Origin: Reyranella humidisoli
Lineage (GTDB): Bacteria; Pseudomonadota; Alphaproteobacteria; Reyranellales; Reyranellaceae
Assembly (NCBI RefSeq): GCF_019039055.1
Contig: NZ_JAHOPB010000001.1
Location: forward strand, 1,488,001 to 1,552,000
Direction of reading: 5' to 3'
DNA length: 64,000 nt
In this document: positions 39,967-49,374 of the stretch, in pieces
Numbering within the stretch: position 1 is the first letter of the stretch
How the letters are laid out: every line of letters begins with the position of its first letter
Position numbers and translations under genes: made by a program
The notes under the pieces: generated by a model
Seen by the model: only the letters and a program-made list of their open reading frames with translations
Told to the model about the DNA's origin: nothing
Database searches by the model: none

Positions 39967-40553
39967 TCTCCACTCGCTTCGGCCGCCGCCGCTTCGGTCT
40001 TTTTGGCCTTCCGATCCTTGCGGCGCCCGCGCTGCAGGCCTGCGGCTCCTCGCCGGAACCCATCCTCTACACGCTGGCGGTTCGTCCCGGTCCCGTTCTG
40101 TCGCGCGGCCCGCGCATCGTGCAGATCCGCGACATCGGCCTGCCGGGCTATCTCGACCGCAAGGAGATCGTCCGCTCGACCGAGGACTTCAAGCTCGACG
40201 TGCGCTCCAACGCCTGGTGGGGCGAGCCGGTCGGCGGAATGATAGGTCGCACCATCGTGCTCGAACTCTCGCAGCGCCTGCCCGGCAGCCAGGTCTACAG
40301 CGAGGCCGGATCGATCACGATCGATCCCTATGCCGCCGTCGGCATCGACATCCAGCGCTTCGACGCCGACAAGGCCGGCAATGTCATCCTGCTCGCGCAG
40401 GCCGCCATCCAGTTCAACCGGCCGACCCGCACGGCGGCGCGCAACTTCTCGATCACGAAGCCCGTGCCCACGCCGGACACGCCAGGCCACGTCGCCGCCA
40501 TGAGCGATGCGCTGGGCGAACTGTCGGACGGCATCGCCACGCTTCTGCAGTAG
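39963..40553 (+). CDS. pqiC: PqiC-type outer-membrane lipoprotein
   Basis: A 196-residue lipoprotein of the ABC-type transport auxiliary (DUF330) family. A basic FGRRRFGLF start, hydrophobic stretch and LQAC lipobox give acylated C27. The core YTLAVRPGP and VDIQRFD-like strands match PqiC, which caps the PqiB tube at the outer membrane. ATG 39963 overlaps the pqiB stop. Confidence 0.87.
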   Translation: MISTRFGRRRFGLFGLPILAAPALQACGSSPEPILYTLAVRPGPVLSRGPRIVQIRDIGLPGYLDRKEIVRSTEDFKLDVRSNAWWGEPVGGMIGRTIVLELSQRLPGSQVYSEAGSITIDPYAAVGIDIQRFDADKAGNVILLAQAAIQFNRPTRTAARNFSITKPVPTPDTPGHVAAMSDALGELSDGIATLLQ

Positions 40554-40556
40554 CCG

Positions 40557-41924
40557 ATGTTGCGGGCCTTCGCCGCGCGACGCGAGGCCGGGCCGCTGGT
40601 CACGCAGCCCCAGCTCCGCGAATGTCCGGGCTGCGGCCTGTTCCAGATCGTGCCGGCGATGACGGCCAACATGCGTTCCGAATGCGAGCGCTGCGGCACG
40701 CCGCTGCGCGCCACGCGCGCCGACCCGACCGGCCATTGCCTGGCGCTCACCTTCGCCTCGCTGGTCCTGTTCGCCGTGCTGTGGCTGTCGATGCTGATGA
40801 AGGTTTCGACGGCCGGCATCGTGCACGAGACCACGCTGCTCTCGGGGCCTGCCGAGCTGGTGCGCCATGGCCTATGGCCACTGGCCATTGCCGTGGCCTT
40901 CACCACGGCGCTGGCGCCGCTCATCAAGTTCGCCGGCACGATCTATGTGTTGATCGGCCTGCGCATGCGAACCCTTCCGCCGAACCTGCGTGGCATCTTC
41001 CTGATCTCCCGCCGCATGGGAACCTGGGCGATGCTCGAGGTGCTGCTGCTCGGCGTGTTCGTGGCCTACACCAAGCTGGGCGATCTGGTGACGATCCAGC
41101 TCGGGCCCGCGGTCTATGCGCTGGGAATCCTCACCATTGTCATCGTGTGGGCGGAGCTGGCGCTCGATCCGCAGGCGGTGTGGGACGAGATCGAGCGGCG
41201 CGGCCAGACCCATGCGCCGATGCCGGCCGTGGCGCCGCTGGAATACCGGGCCGGTGCGGCCGGTTGCGAGGACTGCAAACTCGTCTGCGTGCCGGCCGAG
41301 CATGACGGAAGATGCCCGCGCTGCGGCGCGCGCGTGCATGAACGCAAGCCTGACAGTCTCAATCGGACGCTGGCGCTCGTGCTCGCCGGCGTCATCCTCT
41401 ATATCCCGGCCAACATCTATCCGGTGCTGACGGTCATCCAGCTCGGCTCCGGCGCCCCCAGCACCATCATGGGCGGGGTGGAGGAGCTGGTCTCCTCGAA
41501 GATGTACCCGTTGGCGCTGCTGGTCTTCTTTGCCAGCGTGCTGGTGCCGCTGTTCAAGCTGATCGGCCTCGTGAGCATGATCGGTGCGACCTCGCTCACC
41601 GGGACGGCCGAGAATGCCGGCGTGCTGCTGCGCCAGCGTACGCGGCTCTACTTCATCGTCGCCTGGATCGGCCGCTGGTCGATGGTCGACATCTTCATGG
41701 AGTCGCTGCTGGGCGCGCTCGTCCAGTTCGGCCGCGCCGTCACCATCGAGCCCGGCATGGGCGCGCTCGCCTTCTGCGCTGTCGTCATCGTCACCATCTT
41801 CGCCGCGGAAGCCTTCGATCCGCGCCTGATGTGGGACGCCGCTGCACGCAACCCGCACCGCACGGCTCTGCCGTCGGCGGCGAGCCGGAGTGATGGGCAG
41901 GCCGCGACCGTCAGTTCAGGCTGA
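40557..41924 (+). CDS. pqiA: PqiA-type membrane protein
   Basis: A 455-residue inner-membrane protein with two PqiA repeats. Each repeat begins with a zinc-ribbon-like pair of CxxC motifs (CPGC/CERC near residues 23-47, CEDC/CPRC near 238-258), followed by four membrane helices. It starts 3 bases after pqiC. The order B-C-A differs from the E. coli order A-B-C. Its end overlaps the DUF2490 gene by 14 bases, tail to tail. Confidence 0.9.
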   Translation: MLRAFAARREAGPLVTQPQLRECPGCGLFQIVPAMTANMRSECERCGTPLRATRADPTGHCLALTFASLVLFAVLWLSMLMKVSTAGIVHETTLLSGPAELVRHGLWPLAIAVAFTTALAPLIKFAGTIYVLIGLRMRTLPPNLRGIFLISRRMGTWAMLEVLLLGVFVAYTKLGDLVTIQLGPAVYALGILTIVIVWAELALDPQAVWDEIERRGQTHAPMPAVAPLEYRAGAAGCEDCKLVCVPAEHDGRCPRCGARVHERKPDSLNRTLALVLAGVILYIPANIYPVLTVIQLGSGAPSTIMGGVEELVSSKMYPLALLVFFASVLVPLFKLIGLVSMIGATSLTGTAENAGVLLRQRTRLYFIVAWIGRWSMVDIFMESLLGALVQFGRAVTIEPGMGALAFCAVVIVTIFAAEAFDPRLMWDAAARNPHRTALPSAASRSDGQAATVSSG

Positions 41925-42621
41925 ATGCCAGGTTCAGCTTGATGTTGTGTTCGTTACGGAAGGAGCCGTTCAGCCTCCGGATCGAATCGAGCTCGTAGCC
42001 CAGCGATCCTTTGGCCCAGGCGGTGAGCTGGCGGCCGAAGCCGATGAAGGCGCGGTTCTGCGCGAAGCCCGACGTCCGGGTTGGACGATCGGTGCTTACA
42101 TTGATGAAGACTTCGTCGGACAGGGCGAGTTCCCAGGGCGAGCGCCACAGCGGAATGCGCACGCCCGCCAGAGCGCGCGTGCGCACCAGCAGACGGCCGT
42201 CGTCGAAGAACAGCTCCTCCCAGCGCAGTCGGCCCGCTACCGGTAGGCCGTCGATGCGTGTGCGATGGAGGATGTCCTGGAAAGGCCCGCGCGACTGCCG
42301 CGCTCCCGGAAGGTAGCGGGTGAACTGGACGTAGCCGGCGGCCAGCGCCCAGTTGGGTGAGAGGACATATTCGAAGCCCGGCCGGACCTGCAGCGTCCGC
42401 AGGCGGCTCATGTTCTGGTCGAAGCGCAACTGCGCATCGAGATGGAACGACCAGTTCCTGTCGATCCGGTATTCGAGCGCCGCGGCGGGCGATTCCCAGA
42501 CGCTGCCATTCTGCGCTTGCGCCGCCTGTGCCTGTCTCTGGCGCCTTTGCGCCTGCGCTGCCGTGGCGGCGAGGCTGAACATCGTCAGCAGCGCTACGAA
42601 TCGGAAAATCGAACTCGGCAC
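41911..42621 (-). CDS. DUF2490 family protein, likely outer-membrane barrel
   Basis: About 236 residues. A signal-like segment ends AAQA, then a Q/A-rich stretch, then repeated amphipathic strands (RNWSFHLDAQLRFDQ, RLRWEELFFDDGRL, NRAFIGFGRQL) as in DUF2490 barrels. The start is uncertain: GTG 42621 sits just before the signal peptide but has no clear ribosome site, while the frame is open to ATG 42735 with an arginine-rich, unlikely N-terminus. It faces the pqi genes; a link to lipid export is only suggestive. Confidence 0.7.
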   Translation of the reverse strand: MPSSIFRFVALLTMFSLAATAAQAQRRQRQAQAAQAQNGSVWESPAAALEYRIDRNWSFHLDAQLRFDQNMSRLRTLQVRPGFEYVLSPNWALAAGYVQFTRYLPGARQSRGPFQDILHRTRIDGLPVAGRLRWEELFFDDGRLLVRTRALAGVRIPLWRSPWELALSDEVFINVSTDRPTRTSGFAQNRAFIGFGRQLTAWAKGSLGYELDSIRRLNGSFRNEHNIKLNLAFSLN

Positions 42622-42747
42622 CGGATCGACGATAGCGGCGGCGCCATGGACGAGCAATCCGAGGTGACTTTTGCGCAGCGAGTGACGTCTGCGGCGCCGG
42701 ATTGACTCGCCCGGACTCGAATGTCCTAATGTCATAACAATAGAAGA

Positions 42748-42768
42748 GCCGACTCATGATGTGTCGGC
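42748..42768. promoter_or_regulatory. 21-bp palindromic operator candidate before the ABC/GntR operon
   Basis: Nine of ten base pairs around the centre G42758 are symmetric: GCCGAC at 42748-42753 mirrors GTCGGC at 42763-42768, and CAT mirrors ATG inside; only positions 42754/42762 differ. It is 21 bases before the start codon. The operon ends with a GntR-family gene, its likely ligand. A possible promoter, TTGACT (42702-42707) with CCTAAT (42725-42730), lies just upstream. Confidence 0.65.
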
Positions 42769-42788
42769 CAAAAAATCCCTGGGAGGGA

Positions 42789-43781
42789 ATGATGAGGGCT
42801 TTCAAGGCCGCCGTGCATGCGTTCGCGTTTGCCAGCCTGGGCCTGCTGTCGGCCACGGCAGCGCGCGCCGACGATATCGTCGTCACCCACTACGGTTCGC
42901 TGCTCTATGGCGTGCCCTATGCCATCGCGATGGAGAAGGGCTACTTCAAGGAAGCCGGCGTCGACATCAAGGGCATCCTGACTTCCAAAGGCGGCGGCAC
43001 GTCGGTCCGCAACATGATGGCGGGTGAAACGCTGTTTGCCGAGGTGGCGCTTCCGGCGGCGCTGAGCGCCATCAAGGAAGGCTTCAACATCAAGATCATC
43101 AGCGGCGGCACCAACGGCCGCAGCTCCTTCTGGGTCACGCGTCCCGGCGAGGCGATCGACAAGCCCGCTGACCTCAAAGGCAAGCGCTTCGTCTATTCGC
43201 GCCCGAAGTCGGTCAGCGAGGCGATCACGCTCACCGCGCTGAAGTCGTGGGACATCACCGCGGCCGACGTGAAGATGATTGCCATCGGCGATTTCGGCGC
43301 GGGCCTGACGGCGCTCGAGCACAACAAGGTCGACGTCGCCATCATCCCCGAGCCGATCTACTCCCAGAAGGAGAAGGCGGGCACCAAGTACAAGACGCTC
43401 GGCTGGCTCGATGAGAAGCTGCCGGCCTACGCCCAGACGGTCGGGATCGCGACCGACGAGATGATCGCCAAGAACGGCCCGAAGCTGAAGGCGGTGATCG
43501 AGGCGCGGCGCAAGGGCGTCGAGTTCCTGCACGCCAATCCGAAGGAAGCGGCCGAGATCGTCTCCAAGGCCTACAACCTGCCGCTCGACGTCACGACCAA
43601 TGCCATCAACAACATCAAGAAGATGAACCCGACCTGGTGGAGTCGCGGCGATCTGGCGATGCCGCTGATGCAGTCGATGGCCGATGCGCTGGGCTCGGTC
43701 GGCGCGTTGCAGCTTCCCGTGGACTGGAAAGCGGCAATCGATCCGAAGTTCGTGCCCGCCGCGGCGGCGAAGACCCAATGA
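42789..43781 (+). CDS. NMT1/THI5-type ABC transporter substrate-binding protein
   Basis: A 330-residue periplasmic binding protein. The signal peptide ends ARA before D27. Mature segments VTHYGSLLYGVPYAIAMEKGYF and GGGTSVRNMMAGE are typical of the taurine/nitrate/pyrimidine-precursor group. Ligand unknown; the downstream lyase and hydratase genes suggest a small carboxylic acid. Two ATGs (42789, 42792) follow a GGGAGGGA site. Its stop overlaps the ATPase start. Confidence 0.85.
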   Translation: MMRAFKAAVHAFAFASLGLLSATAARADDIVVTHYGSLLYGVPYAIAMEKGYFKEAGVDIKGILTSKGGGTSVRNMMAGETLFAEVALPAALSAIKEGFNIKIISGGTNGRSSFWVTRPGEAIDKPADLKGKRFVYSRPKSVSEAITLTALKSWDITAADVKMIAIGDFGAGLTALEHNKVDVAIIPEPIYSQKEKAGTKYKTLGWLDEKLPAYAQTVGIATDEMIAKNGPKLKAVIEARRKGVEFLHANPKEAAEIVSKAYNLPLDVTTNAINNIKKMNPTWWSRGDLAMPLMQSMADALGSVGALQLPVDWKAAIDPKFVPAAAAKTQ

Positions 43782-44629
43782 TCGCCGGCGGGCCGCGCCT
43801 GGCGGCCGTCGGAGCCGAGGCTGCCCACAAGGTCCATGCGCGGCTCGACGGCGTGACGCGCGTCTACCCGCCGCGCGCGGGCCATGGCGAGGTCCATGCG
43901 CTCGGGCCGATCTCCTTCGATCTCAGGGCCGGCGAGTTCTTTAGCGTCGTCGGCCCGTCGGGTTGCGGCAAGTCGACCCTGCTCGATGTGCTGGCGGGCC
44001 TCGCCATGCCGTCGGCCGGCTCGGTCGAGTTCGAGGGCAAGCCGGTGCGTGGCGAGGTACCGGACGGCGTCGGCGTCGTGTTCCAGGAAGATGCCAGCTT
44101 CCCGTGGCTCACGGTCGAGGACAACGTGTCCTTTGGCCTGCGCCGGGCCGGCGTCGATGCGGCGGAAAGCAAACGGCGGGTCGATTTCGCGATCGGCTTC
44201 ATGGGCCTGCGCGATTTCAGCCGCGCCTATCCCAGCCAGCTCTCCGGTGGCATGCGCCAACGCGTCTGCATCGCGCGGACCCTGGTGATGCAGCCGCGCC
44301 TGATCCTGCTCGACGAGCCTTTCGGTGCGCTCGACCAGCAGACGCGCCTCCTGATGGGCGACGAATTGCTCCGGCTGTGGCGAGAGACCTCGGCAACGGT
44401 ACTGCTGATCACCCATGCGCTCGACGAGGCCAACCTGCTGTCGGACCGCATCGGCGTCATGTCGGCTCGGCCGGGCCGCTTCATGGACATCGTTGAGACC
44501 GGCTGGCCTCGCGACCGCGATTCGCGCATGGCCGAGCGTGCCGATTTCGGCGCCGTCACGTCGCGCCTCTGGTCTTATCTGCGCGGTGAATCGCTGCGCG
44601 CCCTGGGGCAGGGGACGGCGGCGCGATGA
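43778..44629 (+). CDS. ABC transporter ATP-binding protein (nitrate/taurine type)
   Basis: A 283-residue ATPase with Walker [10 protein letters not shown] (K65), the QEDASFPWLTVEDNVSFG Q-loop region typical of SsuB/TauB-like proteins, signature LSGGMRQR and Walker B LILLDEPFGALD. It is linked by 4-base overlaps to the binding protein before and the permease after. Confidence 0.92.
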   Translation: MIAGGPRLAAVGAEAAHKVHARLDGVTRVYPPRAGHGEVHALGPISFDLRAGEFFSVVGPSGCGKSTLLDVLAGLAMPSAGSVEFEGKPVRGEVPDGVGVVFQEDASFPWLTVEDNVSFGLRRAGVDAAESKRRVDFAIGFMGLRDFSRAYPSQLSGGMRQRVCIARTLVMQPRLILLDEPFGALDQQTRLLMGDELLRLWRETSATVLLITHALDEANLLSDRIGVMSARPGRFMDIVETGWPRDRDSRMAERADFGAVTSRLWSYLRGESLRALGQGTAAR

Positions 44630-45375
44630 GCAAGGCCGGCTGGATCCGCACCATCCTGCTGGTCGGCGCCGTCGGCGCTCTCGAACTGGCCTGCCGGACC
44701 GGCGCGATCGCGCCGACCATGGTGACCGCCCCGTCGAAGATGGTGACGACGCTCATCGCGACGCTGCAGTCCGACGAGATCGGCATGCACCTGCAGCACA
44801 CGCTGTCGGCCGTGGCGATCGCCATGAGTATCGCCATCGTCGGTGGCTTCGTGATCGGCTTCATCCTCAACTGGGTGCCGTTCCTGCGTCGGGCGTTCAG
44901 CCCGTTTCTTGCGGCCTACTACGCCATTCCGCATTTTGCGTTCTATCCGCTGCTGATCGTCATCTTCGGCCTGGGACCCGTGCCGTTGATCGTGCTGGCG
45001 ACGATGTTCGCCATGGTCGCGATGATCCTTGCCACCATGGCGGGTCTCGACCGTGTGCCACGCGTGCTGCTCAAGACGGCGCGTATCCATCGGCTGTCGC
45101 TGATCGAGGAGATCTGGCGCGTCCGCCTGCCGGCCGCGGCGCCGCACATCCTGTCGGGCCTGAAGCTGGCCGTGGCCTATTCCTTCATCGGCGTGATCGC
45201 CGGCGAGTTCATCCTGTCGACCAGCGGCATCGGCCACGAGATCGCGTTCGCCTACGACAATTTCGACAATCCCCGCATGTATGCGCTGATCCTGTTCGTG
45301 CTGGGCATCGTCACCCTGTTCAACATGGCGGTCTTCGCCTGGGAGCGTCGCATGCTGCGGCGGCGCGGCGCATGA
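44626..45375 (+). CDS. ABC transporter permease (first of pair)
   Basis: A 249-residue permease with six helices. The FLAAYYAIPHFAFYPLLIVIFGLG segment and the following EAA-like KTARIHRLSLIEEIWRVRLP loop fit the SsuC/TauC class. Coupled by ATGA overlaps on both sides. Confidence 0.9.
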   Translation: MSKAGWIRTILLVGAVGALELACRTGAIAPTMVTAPSKMVTTLIATLQSDEIGMHLQHTLSAVAIAMSIAIVGGFVIGFILNWVPFLRRAFSPFLAAYYAIPHFAFYPLLIVIFGLGPVPLIVLATMFAMVAMILATMAGLDRVPRVLLKTARIHRLSLIEEIWRVRLPAAAPHILSGLKLAVAYSFIGVIAGEFILSTSGIGHEIAFAYDNFDNPRMYALILFVLGIVTLFNMAVFAWERRMLRRRGA

Positions 45376-46151
45376 GCGGCGGCCTGCTGACCCTGCGCGC
45401 CTGGCGCGATCCCATCCTCGTCGCGATCTCGCTGGTGGCGCTTTGGCAGGTCCTGCACGAGATCGCGGGCGATTCGGCGGTAACCGCGCCGGCCCCGACC
45501 ATGGCCCATCTCTGGGAGATGATCGGGCAGGCGCGCTTCCTGCCGCACCTGCGCGAGACCGGCCTCGCCTTCCTGCAGGCGCTGGCCATCGCCTGCGGCG
45601 GCGGCGTGCTGATCGGCGTCGTGCTGGGCGGGCACAAGCTCACGGGCGAGGTCGCAGAGCCGATCCTGGTGGCGCTCTATTCAGTACCGAAGATCACCCT
45701 CTATCCGGTGATCCTGCTGTTGTTCGGTCTCGGCATGCCGGCCAAGGTTGCCTTCGGGGCCCTGCACGGCATCATCCCGGTCGTGCTCTTCACCATGAAT
45801 GCGGTGCGCAACGTCAACCGCACCTATCTGCGGGCAGGTCGCGCCATGCGCCTCACTCCGGCGCAGACCGCCTGGTTCGTGCTGGTTCCCGCCACCTTGC
45901 CGGAAATCTTCTCCGGCCTGCGCATCGGCTTCTCGCTCACCCTGCTGGGCACGATGCTGGGCGAGCTCTTTGCCTCGCAGCGCGGGCTGGGTTTCCTGCT
46001 GATGACGGCGATCGACCTGCACGACGTGAAGACGATCCTGTCCATCGCCGTTCTCATCTCGATCTTCGCGATCGTGGCAAATTCCGCCCTGCTGGCCATC
46101 GACAAGCGCCTGCACCGCGGCGCCGCGGCGGAAGCGTCGGAGAAGCCATGA
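45372..46151 (+). CDS. ABC transporter permease (second of pair)
   Basis: A 259-residue permease of the same class with the LYSVPKITLYPVILLLFGLG segment and a loop at GRAMRLTPAQTAWFVLVP. Having two different permeases points to a heterodimer. Its stop overlaps the GntR gene start by 4 bases. Confidence 0.9.
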   Translation: MSGGLLTLRAWRDPILVAISLVALWQVLHEIAGDSAVTAPAPTMAHLWEMIGQARFLPHLRETGLAFLQALAIACGGGVLIGVVLGGHKLTGEVAEPILVALYSVPKITLYPVILLLFGLGMPAKVAFGALHGIIPVVLFTMNAVRNVNRTYLRAGRAMRLTPAQTAWFVLVPATLPEIFSGLRIGFSLTLLGTMLGELFASQRGLGFLLMTAIDLHDVKTILSIAVLISIFAIVANSALLAIDKRLHRGAAAEASEKP

Positions 46152-46930
46152 ACCGGATCGCCGTCGTCCGCGAGATGGGCTCGCCGCTGCACCACCAGAT
46201 CTACCTGGTGCTGGCGGACGGCATTTCGACCGGCCGCTATGCCGAGGGCGAGCCGCTGCCGACCGAGGAGCAGCTCACCCGGATGTTCAGCGTCTCGCGC
46301 ATCACGGTCCGTCGCGCCATGACCAGCCTGCACGATGCCGGCCTGGTCGAACGCGGCGCCGGCCGGCGCACCGTTGTGCGGCCGCAGATCGGACAGCCGA
46401 TGCGCATGCCGATGACCTCCGTGATCGAGAACATCGTTTCCTACGGCGCCGAGACCGTGGCCAAGGTCGTGGAGTTCGGCTACGTGCAGGCCCGCGGCTT
46501 CGCCCGGGACCGGCTGTGGGATGCCAACCAAACGCCGGTGCAGCGCGCCGTGCGCGTACGCTACCAGGACGGCACGCCGGTGATGCATCTCACCAGCTAC
46601 ATTCCGGCCGCGCTGGGCGAGACCTTCACGAAGACCGACCTCAACCGCATTCCGATGTTCCAGCTGCTCGCGCGGGCCGGTGCTCATATCTGCGGCGCCG
46701 AACAGCTCGTCTCGGCCGTGCTGGCCGAACCGCTGGTCGCCTCGCGGCTGGGGGTCAAGGTCGGTGCGGCCCTGATCGACCTGCGCAGCCTGATGATCGA
46801 CCAGCAGGGGCGGGCCGTCGAATATGTCGAGATGCTGGCGGTGCCGGAGCATCTCAAGCTGCGCTTCAATATGCACCCCGAGCAGCTCAGGTCCACCGGC
46901 GTCGCGCCGGCGCAGAAACGCAAACGCTGA
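46148..46930 (+). CDS. GntR-family regulator, HutC subfamily (UTRA domain)
   Basis: A 260-residue regulator. The N-terminal winged helix has the EGEPLPTEEQLTRMFSVSR and RRAM elements of GntR (about residues 33-60); the C-terminal UTRA domain (from residue 95) would bind a small effector. Its place inside the operon, before the lyase, suggests it controls this unit through the palindrome at 42748-42768, probably as an effector-released repressor. Confidence 0.88.
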   Translation: MNRIAVVREMGSPLHHQIYLVLADGISTGRYAEGEPLPTEEQLTRMFSVSRITVRRAMTSLHDAGLVERGAGRRTVVRPQIGQPMRMPMTSVIENIVSYGAETVAKVVEFGYVQARGFARDRLWDANQTPVQRAVRVRYQDGTPVMHLTSYIPAALGETFTKTDLNRIPMFQLLARAGAHICGAEQLVSAVLAEPLVASRLGVKVGAALIDLRSLMIDQQGRAVEYVEMLAVPEHLKLRFNMHPEQLRSTGVAPAQKRKR

Positions 46931-46941
46931 AGGAGGAAACC

Positions 46942-47811
46942 ATGTCGAACGCTGCCAATTTCCGCAAACTCATCGCGTCGAAGAAGATGATCGTCGCCCC
47001 TGGTGCGATCGATTGCATCACCGGCCGTGCCATCGCGCAGGCGGGCTTCTCCGCCGTCTATATGACCGGCGCCGGCACCTCGGCGACGCTGGGCTATCCC
47101 GACTATGGCCTGATCACGATGAGCGAGATGGTGGGCAATGCCAGCCGCATCGTGAACTCGATCGACATCCCGCTGATCAGCGACAGCGATACCGGCTTCG
47201 GCAACGAGCTGAACGTCTATCGCACGGTGCAGGAATTCGAGCGCGCCGGCGTCGCCGCGATCCACATCGAGGACCAGGTGTTCCCGAAGAAGTGCGGCCA
47301 TCTCGACAACAAGGAGCTGGTCAGCCGCGAGGACTTCATCGCCAAGATCCGCGCCGCCGCCGCGGCCCGCAAGTCGAAGGACTTCTGCATCATTGCCCGT
47401 ACCGATTCGCGCGCCGTGGTCGGCCTCGACGAAGCGGTCGAGCGCGCGAACGCGGCACTGGCCAACGGCGCGGACGTAGCCTTCGTCGAAGCGCCGCAAA
47501 CCATGGCCGAGATCGAATCGGTGCCGAAGAGGGTCAATGGTCCCTGCCTGCTGAACGTCGTGCGCGGCGGCAAGACGCCGGAGATCGACCTCGATGTCGC
47601 CGAGCGCATGGGCTACGCCATCGCCATCGTCCCCGGGCTGCTGCTGGGCGGCATCATCCAGGCCTGCGACCGCCTGCTGGGCGACCTGAAGCAGGGCAAG
47701 TTCCCGCCGGTCAGCGGTTCTCCGGGCAAGACCTTCGCCCGCTTCGGCGCCGCCGAATGGGACGAGCGCCGCACCGCCTTCCGCGACCAGGTCAAGGCCG
47801 CCGCCGAGTAG
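46942..47811 (+). CDS. Isocitrate lyase/PEP mutase superfamily carbon-carbon lyase
   Basis: A 289-residue TIM-barrel enzyme. It has the metal-binding DSDTGFG (D81, D83), IEDQ (E110, D111) and the KKCGH loop with catalytic C118, which marks C-C lyases (isocitrate, methylisocitrate, dimethylmalate lyase) rather than P-C mutases. The likely substrate is an alkylated malate; 2,3-dimethylmalate or 2-methylisocitrate are candidates. ATG 46942 has a strong AAGGAGG site 11 bases after the GntR stop. Confidence 0.85.
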   Translation: MSNAANFRKLIASKKMIVAPGAIDCITGRAIAQAGFSAVYMTGAGTSATLGYPDYGLITMSEMVGNASRIVNSIDIPLISDSDTGFGNELNVYRTVQEFERAGVAAIHIEDQVFPKKCGHLDNKELVSREDFIAKIRAAAAARKSKDFCIIARTDSRAVVGLDEAVERANAALANGADVAFVEAPQTMAEIESVPKRVNGPCLLNVVRGGKTPEIDLDVAERMGYAIAIVPGLLLGGIIQACDRLLGDLKQGKFPPVSGSPGKTFARFGAAEWDERRTAFRDQVKAAAE

Positions 47812-47824
47812 TTAGCATCATGTT

Positions 47825-47936
47825 CCTCTCCCCCCGCGGCTTGTAATCAAGCCGCCTCTTAGGGGGAGAGGCTAGGTGAGGGGCTGAGTCGGTGCGTTGC
47901 CCCCTCACCCAACCTCTCCCCCTAGCGTGGGAGAGG
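47825..47936. repeat. Compound palindromic repeat between lyase and leuC-like genes
   Basis: Three nested inverted repeats fill the 150-base gap: GCGGCTTG/CAAGCCGC (47836-47855, TAAT loop), a 24-bp near-perfect pair (47860-47883 with 47901-47924, two mismatches), and outer CCTCTCCC/GGGAGAGG (47825-47832, 47929-47936). It could act as a terminator or be a dispersed palindromic element. A GGAGG site for leuC follows at about 47951. Confidence 0.7.
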
Positions 47937-47961
47937 GGTAAGAAAATGAAGGAGGAAGTGC

Positions 47962-49362
47962 ATGGCCGCCGCGCGCACGATGTTCGAGAAGATCTGGCAG
48001 CGTCACGTCGTCGTCGATCGCGACGACGGCTACACGCTGCTCTATATCGACCGCCACCTGATGCATGACGGCTCCGCCGCGGGCTTCGCCAAGCTGCGCG
48101 AGCGCAACATGAAACTGCGGCGCCCGGATCGCGGTTTCGCCACGCCCGACCATTACGTGCGCAGCGACAGCCGCGACGTGGCCGACATCGTCGACCCGCA
48201 TCATCGCAAGCTGGTCGAGGCGATCCGCACCAACACCGCCGAAAGCGGCGTCACCCTGTTCGATCTCGGTGACGAGCGTCAGGGCATCGCCCATGTCGTC
48301 GGCCCGGAGCAGGGCGTGACCCAGCCCGGCCTCACGCTGGTCTGCGGCGACTCGCACACCTCCACGCACGGCGCGCTGGGTGCGCTGGCCTTCGGCATCG
48401 GATCGTCGGAAGTGGCGCATGTGATGGCCACGCAATGCCTGTGGCAGCGCAAGCCCAAGGCGATGCGGATCAGCGTCGATGGCACGCTGGGCGAGGGCAT
48501 CACCGGCAAGGACGTCATCCTGGCGATCATCGCGAAGATCGGTACCGCGGGCGCGGTCGGCCATGTCATCGAATATGCCGGCAGCGCGATCCGCGGCCTG
48601 TCGATCGAGGGCCGCCTCACGGTCTGCAATATGTCCATCGAGGCCGGCGGCAAGGCCGGCATGGTGGCGCCGGACGACACGACCATCGCCTACCTCAAGG
48701 GGCGGCCCTTCGCACCGAAGGAATCCGAGTGGGACAAGGCGGTCGCCTTCTGGCGCACCGTGCCGAGCGACGAGGGCGCCACCTTCGACCGTGACGTCAG
48801 CCTCGACGCGGCGTCGATCGCGCCGATGGTCACCTGGGGCACCAGCCCCGAGGACGCGCTGTCGATCACCGGCCGCATCCCCGAGCCCTCGACGGCGCCG
48901 GATGCCGCGAAGAAAGACAGTATGAAGCGCGCCCTCGACTATATGGGCCTCGTGCCCGGCACGCCGCTCGATCAGGTGCCGGTCGATCGCGTGTTCATCG
49001 GGTCCTGCACCAACAGCCGCATCGAGGATTTGCGCGCCGCCGCCAAGGTCGCCAAGGGCCGCAAGGTCGTGATCCCCTCCTGGGTGGTCGCAGGATCGGG
49101 CCTGGTGAAGAAGCAGGCCGAGGCCGAAGGGCTCGACAAGATTTTCCGCGAGGCCGGCTTCGAATGGCGCGAGCCCGGCTGCTCGATGTGCGTCGGCATG
49201 AACGGCGACACCGGCAAGCCGCAGCAGCGCATCGCCTCGACCTCGAACCGCAACTTCATCGGACGCCAGGGGCCGGGCGTGCGCACGCACCTGCTGAGCC
49301 CTGCGATGGCGGTAGCCGCCGCCGTGTCCGGCCATTTCGCCGACGTCCGCAAGCTGGCCTAG
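47962..49362 (+). CDS. leuC: LeuC-like hydratase large subunit (aconitase superfamily)
   Basis: A 466-residue 4Fe-4S hydratase subunit. Cluster cysteines are C349 (GSCTNSR), C407 and C410 (GCSMC), the same spacing as known LeuC. It is close to 3-isopropylmalate dehydratase but differs near [11 protein letters not shown], where LeuC normally has an AIVVPGSG stretch, and in the [10 protein letters not shown] region. It lies beside an isocitrate-lyase-type gene and no leuB is near, so it may hydrate another C5-C6 dicarboxylate such as dimethylmaleate. Leucine synthesis stays possible. Confidence 0.8.
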   Translation: MAAARTMFEKIWQRHVVVDRDDGYTLLYIDRHLMHDGSAAGFAKLRERNMKLRRPDRGFATPDHYVRSDSRDVADIVDPHHRKLVEAIRTNTAESGVTLFDLGDERQGIAHVVGPEQGVTQPGLTLVCGDSHTSTHGALGALAFGIGSSEVAHVMATQCLWQRKPKAMRISVDGTLGEGITGKDVILAIIAKIGTAGAVGHVIEYAGSAIRGLSIEGRLTVCNMSIEAGGKAGMVAPDDTTIAYLKGRPFAPKESEWDKAVAFWRTVPSDEGATFDRDVSLDAASIAPMVTWGTSPEDALSITGRIPEPSTAPDAAKKDSMKRALDYMGLVPGTPLDQVPVDRVFIGSCTNSRIEDLRAAAKVAKGRKVVIPSWVVAGSGLVKKQAEAEGLDKIFREAGFEWREPGCSMCVGMNGDTGKPQQRIASTSNRNFIGRQGPGVRTHLLSPAMAVAAAVSGHFADVRKLA

Positions 49363-49374
49363 GGGAGCATCGCC

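Noticed and set aside
46942..47811. Phosphonate-making PEP mutase
   Set aside because: The KKCGH loop with a catalytic cysteine belongs to C-C lyases, not to the mutase, and no phosphonopyruvate decarboxylase is near.
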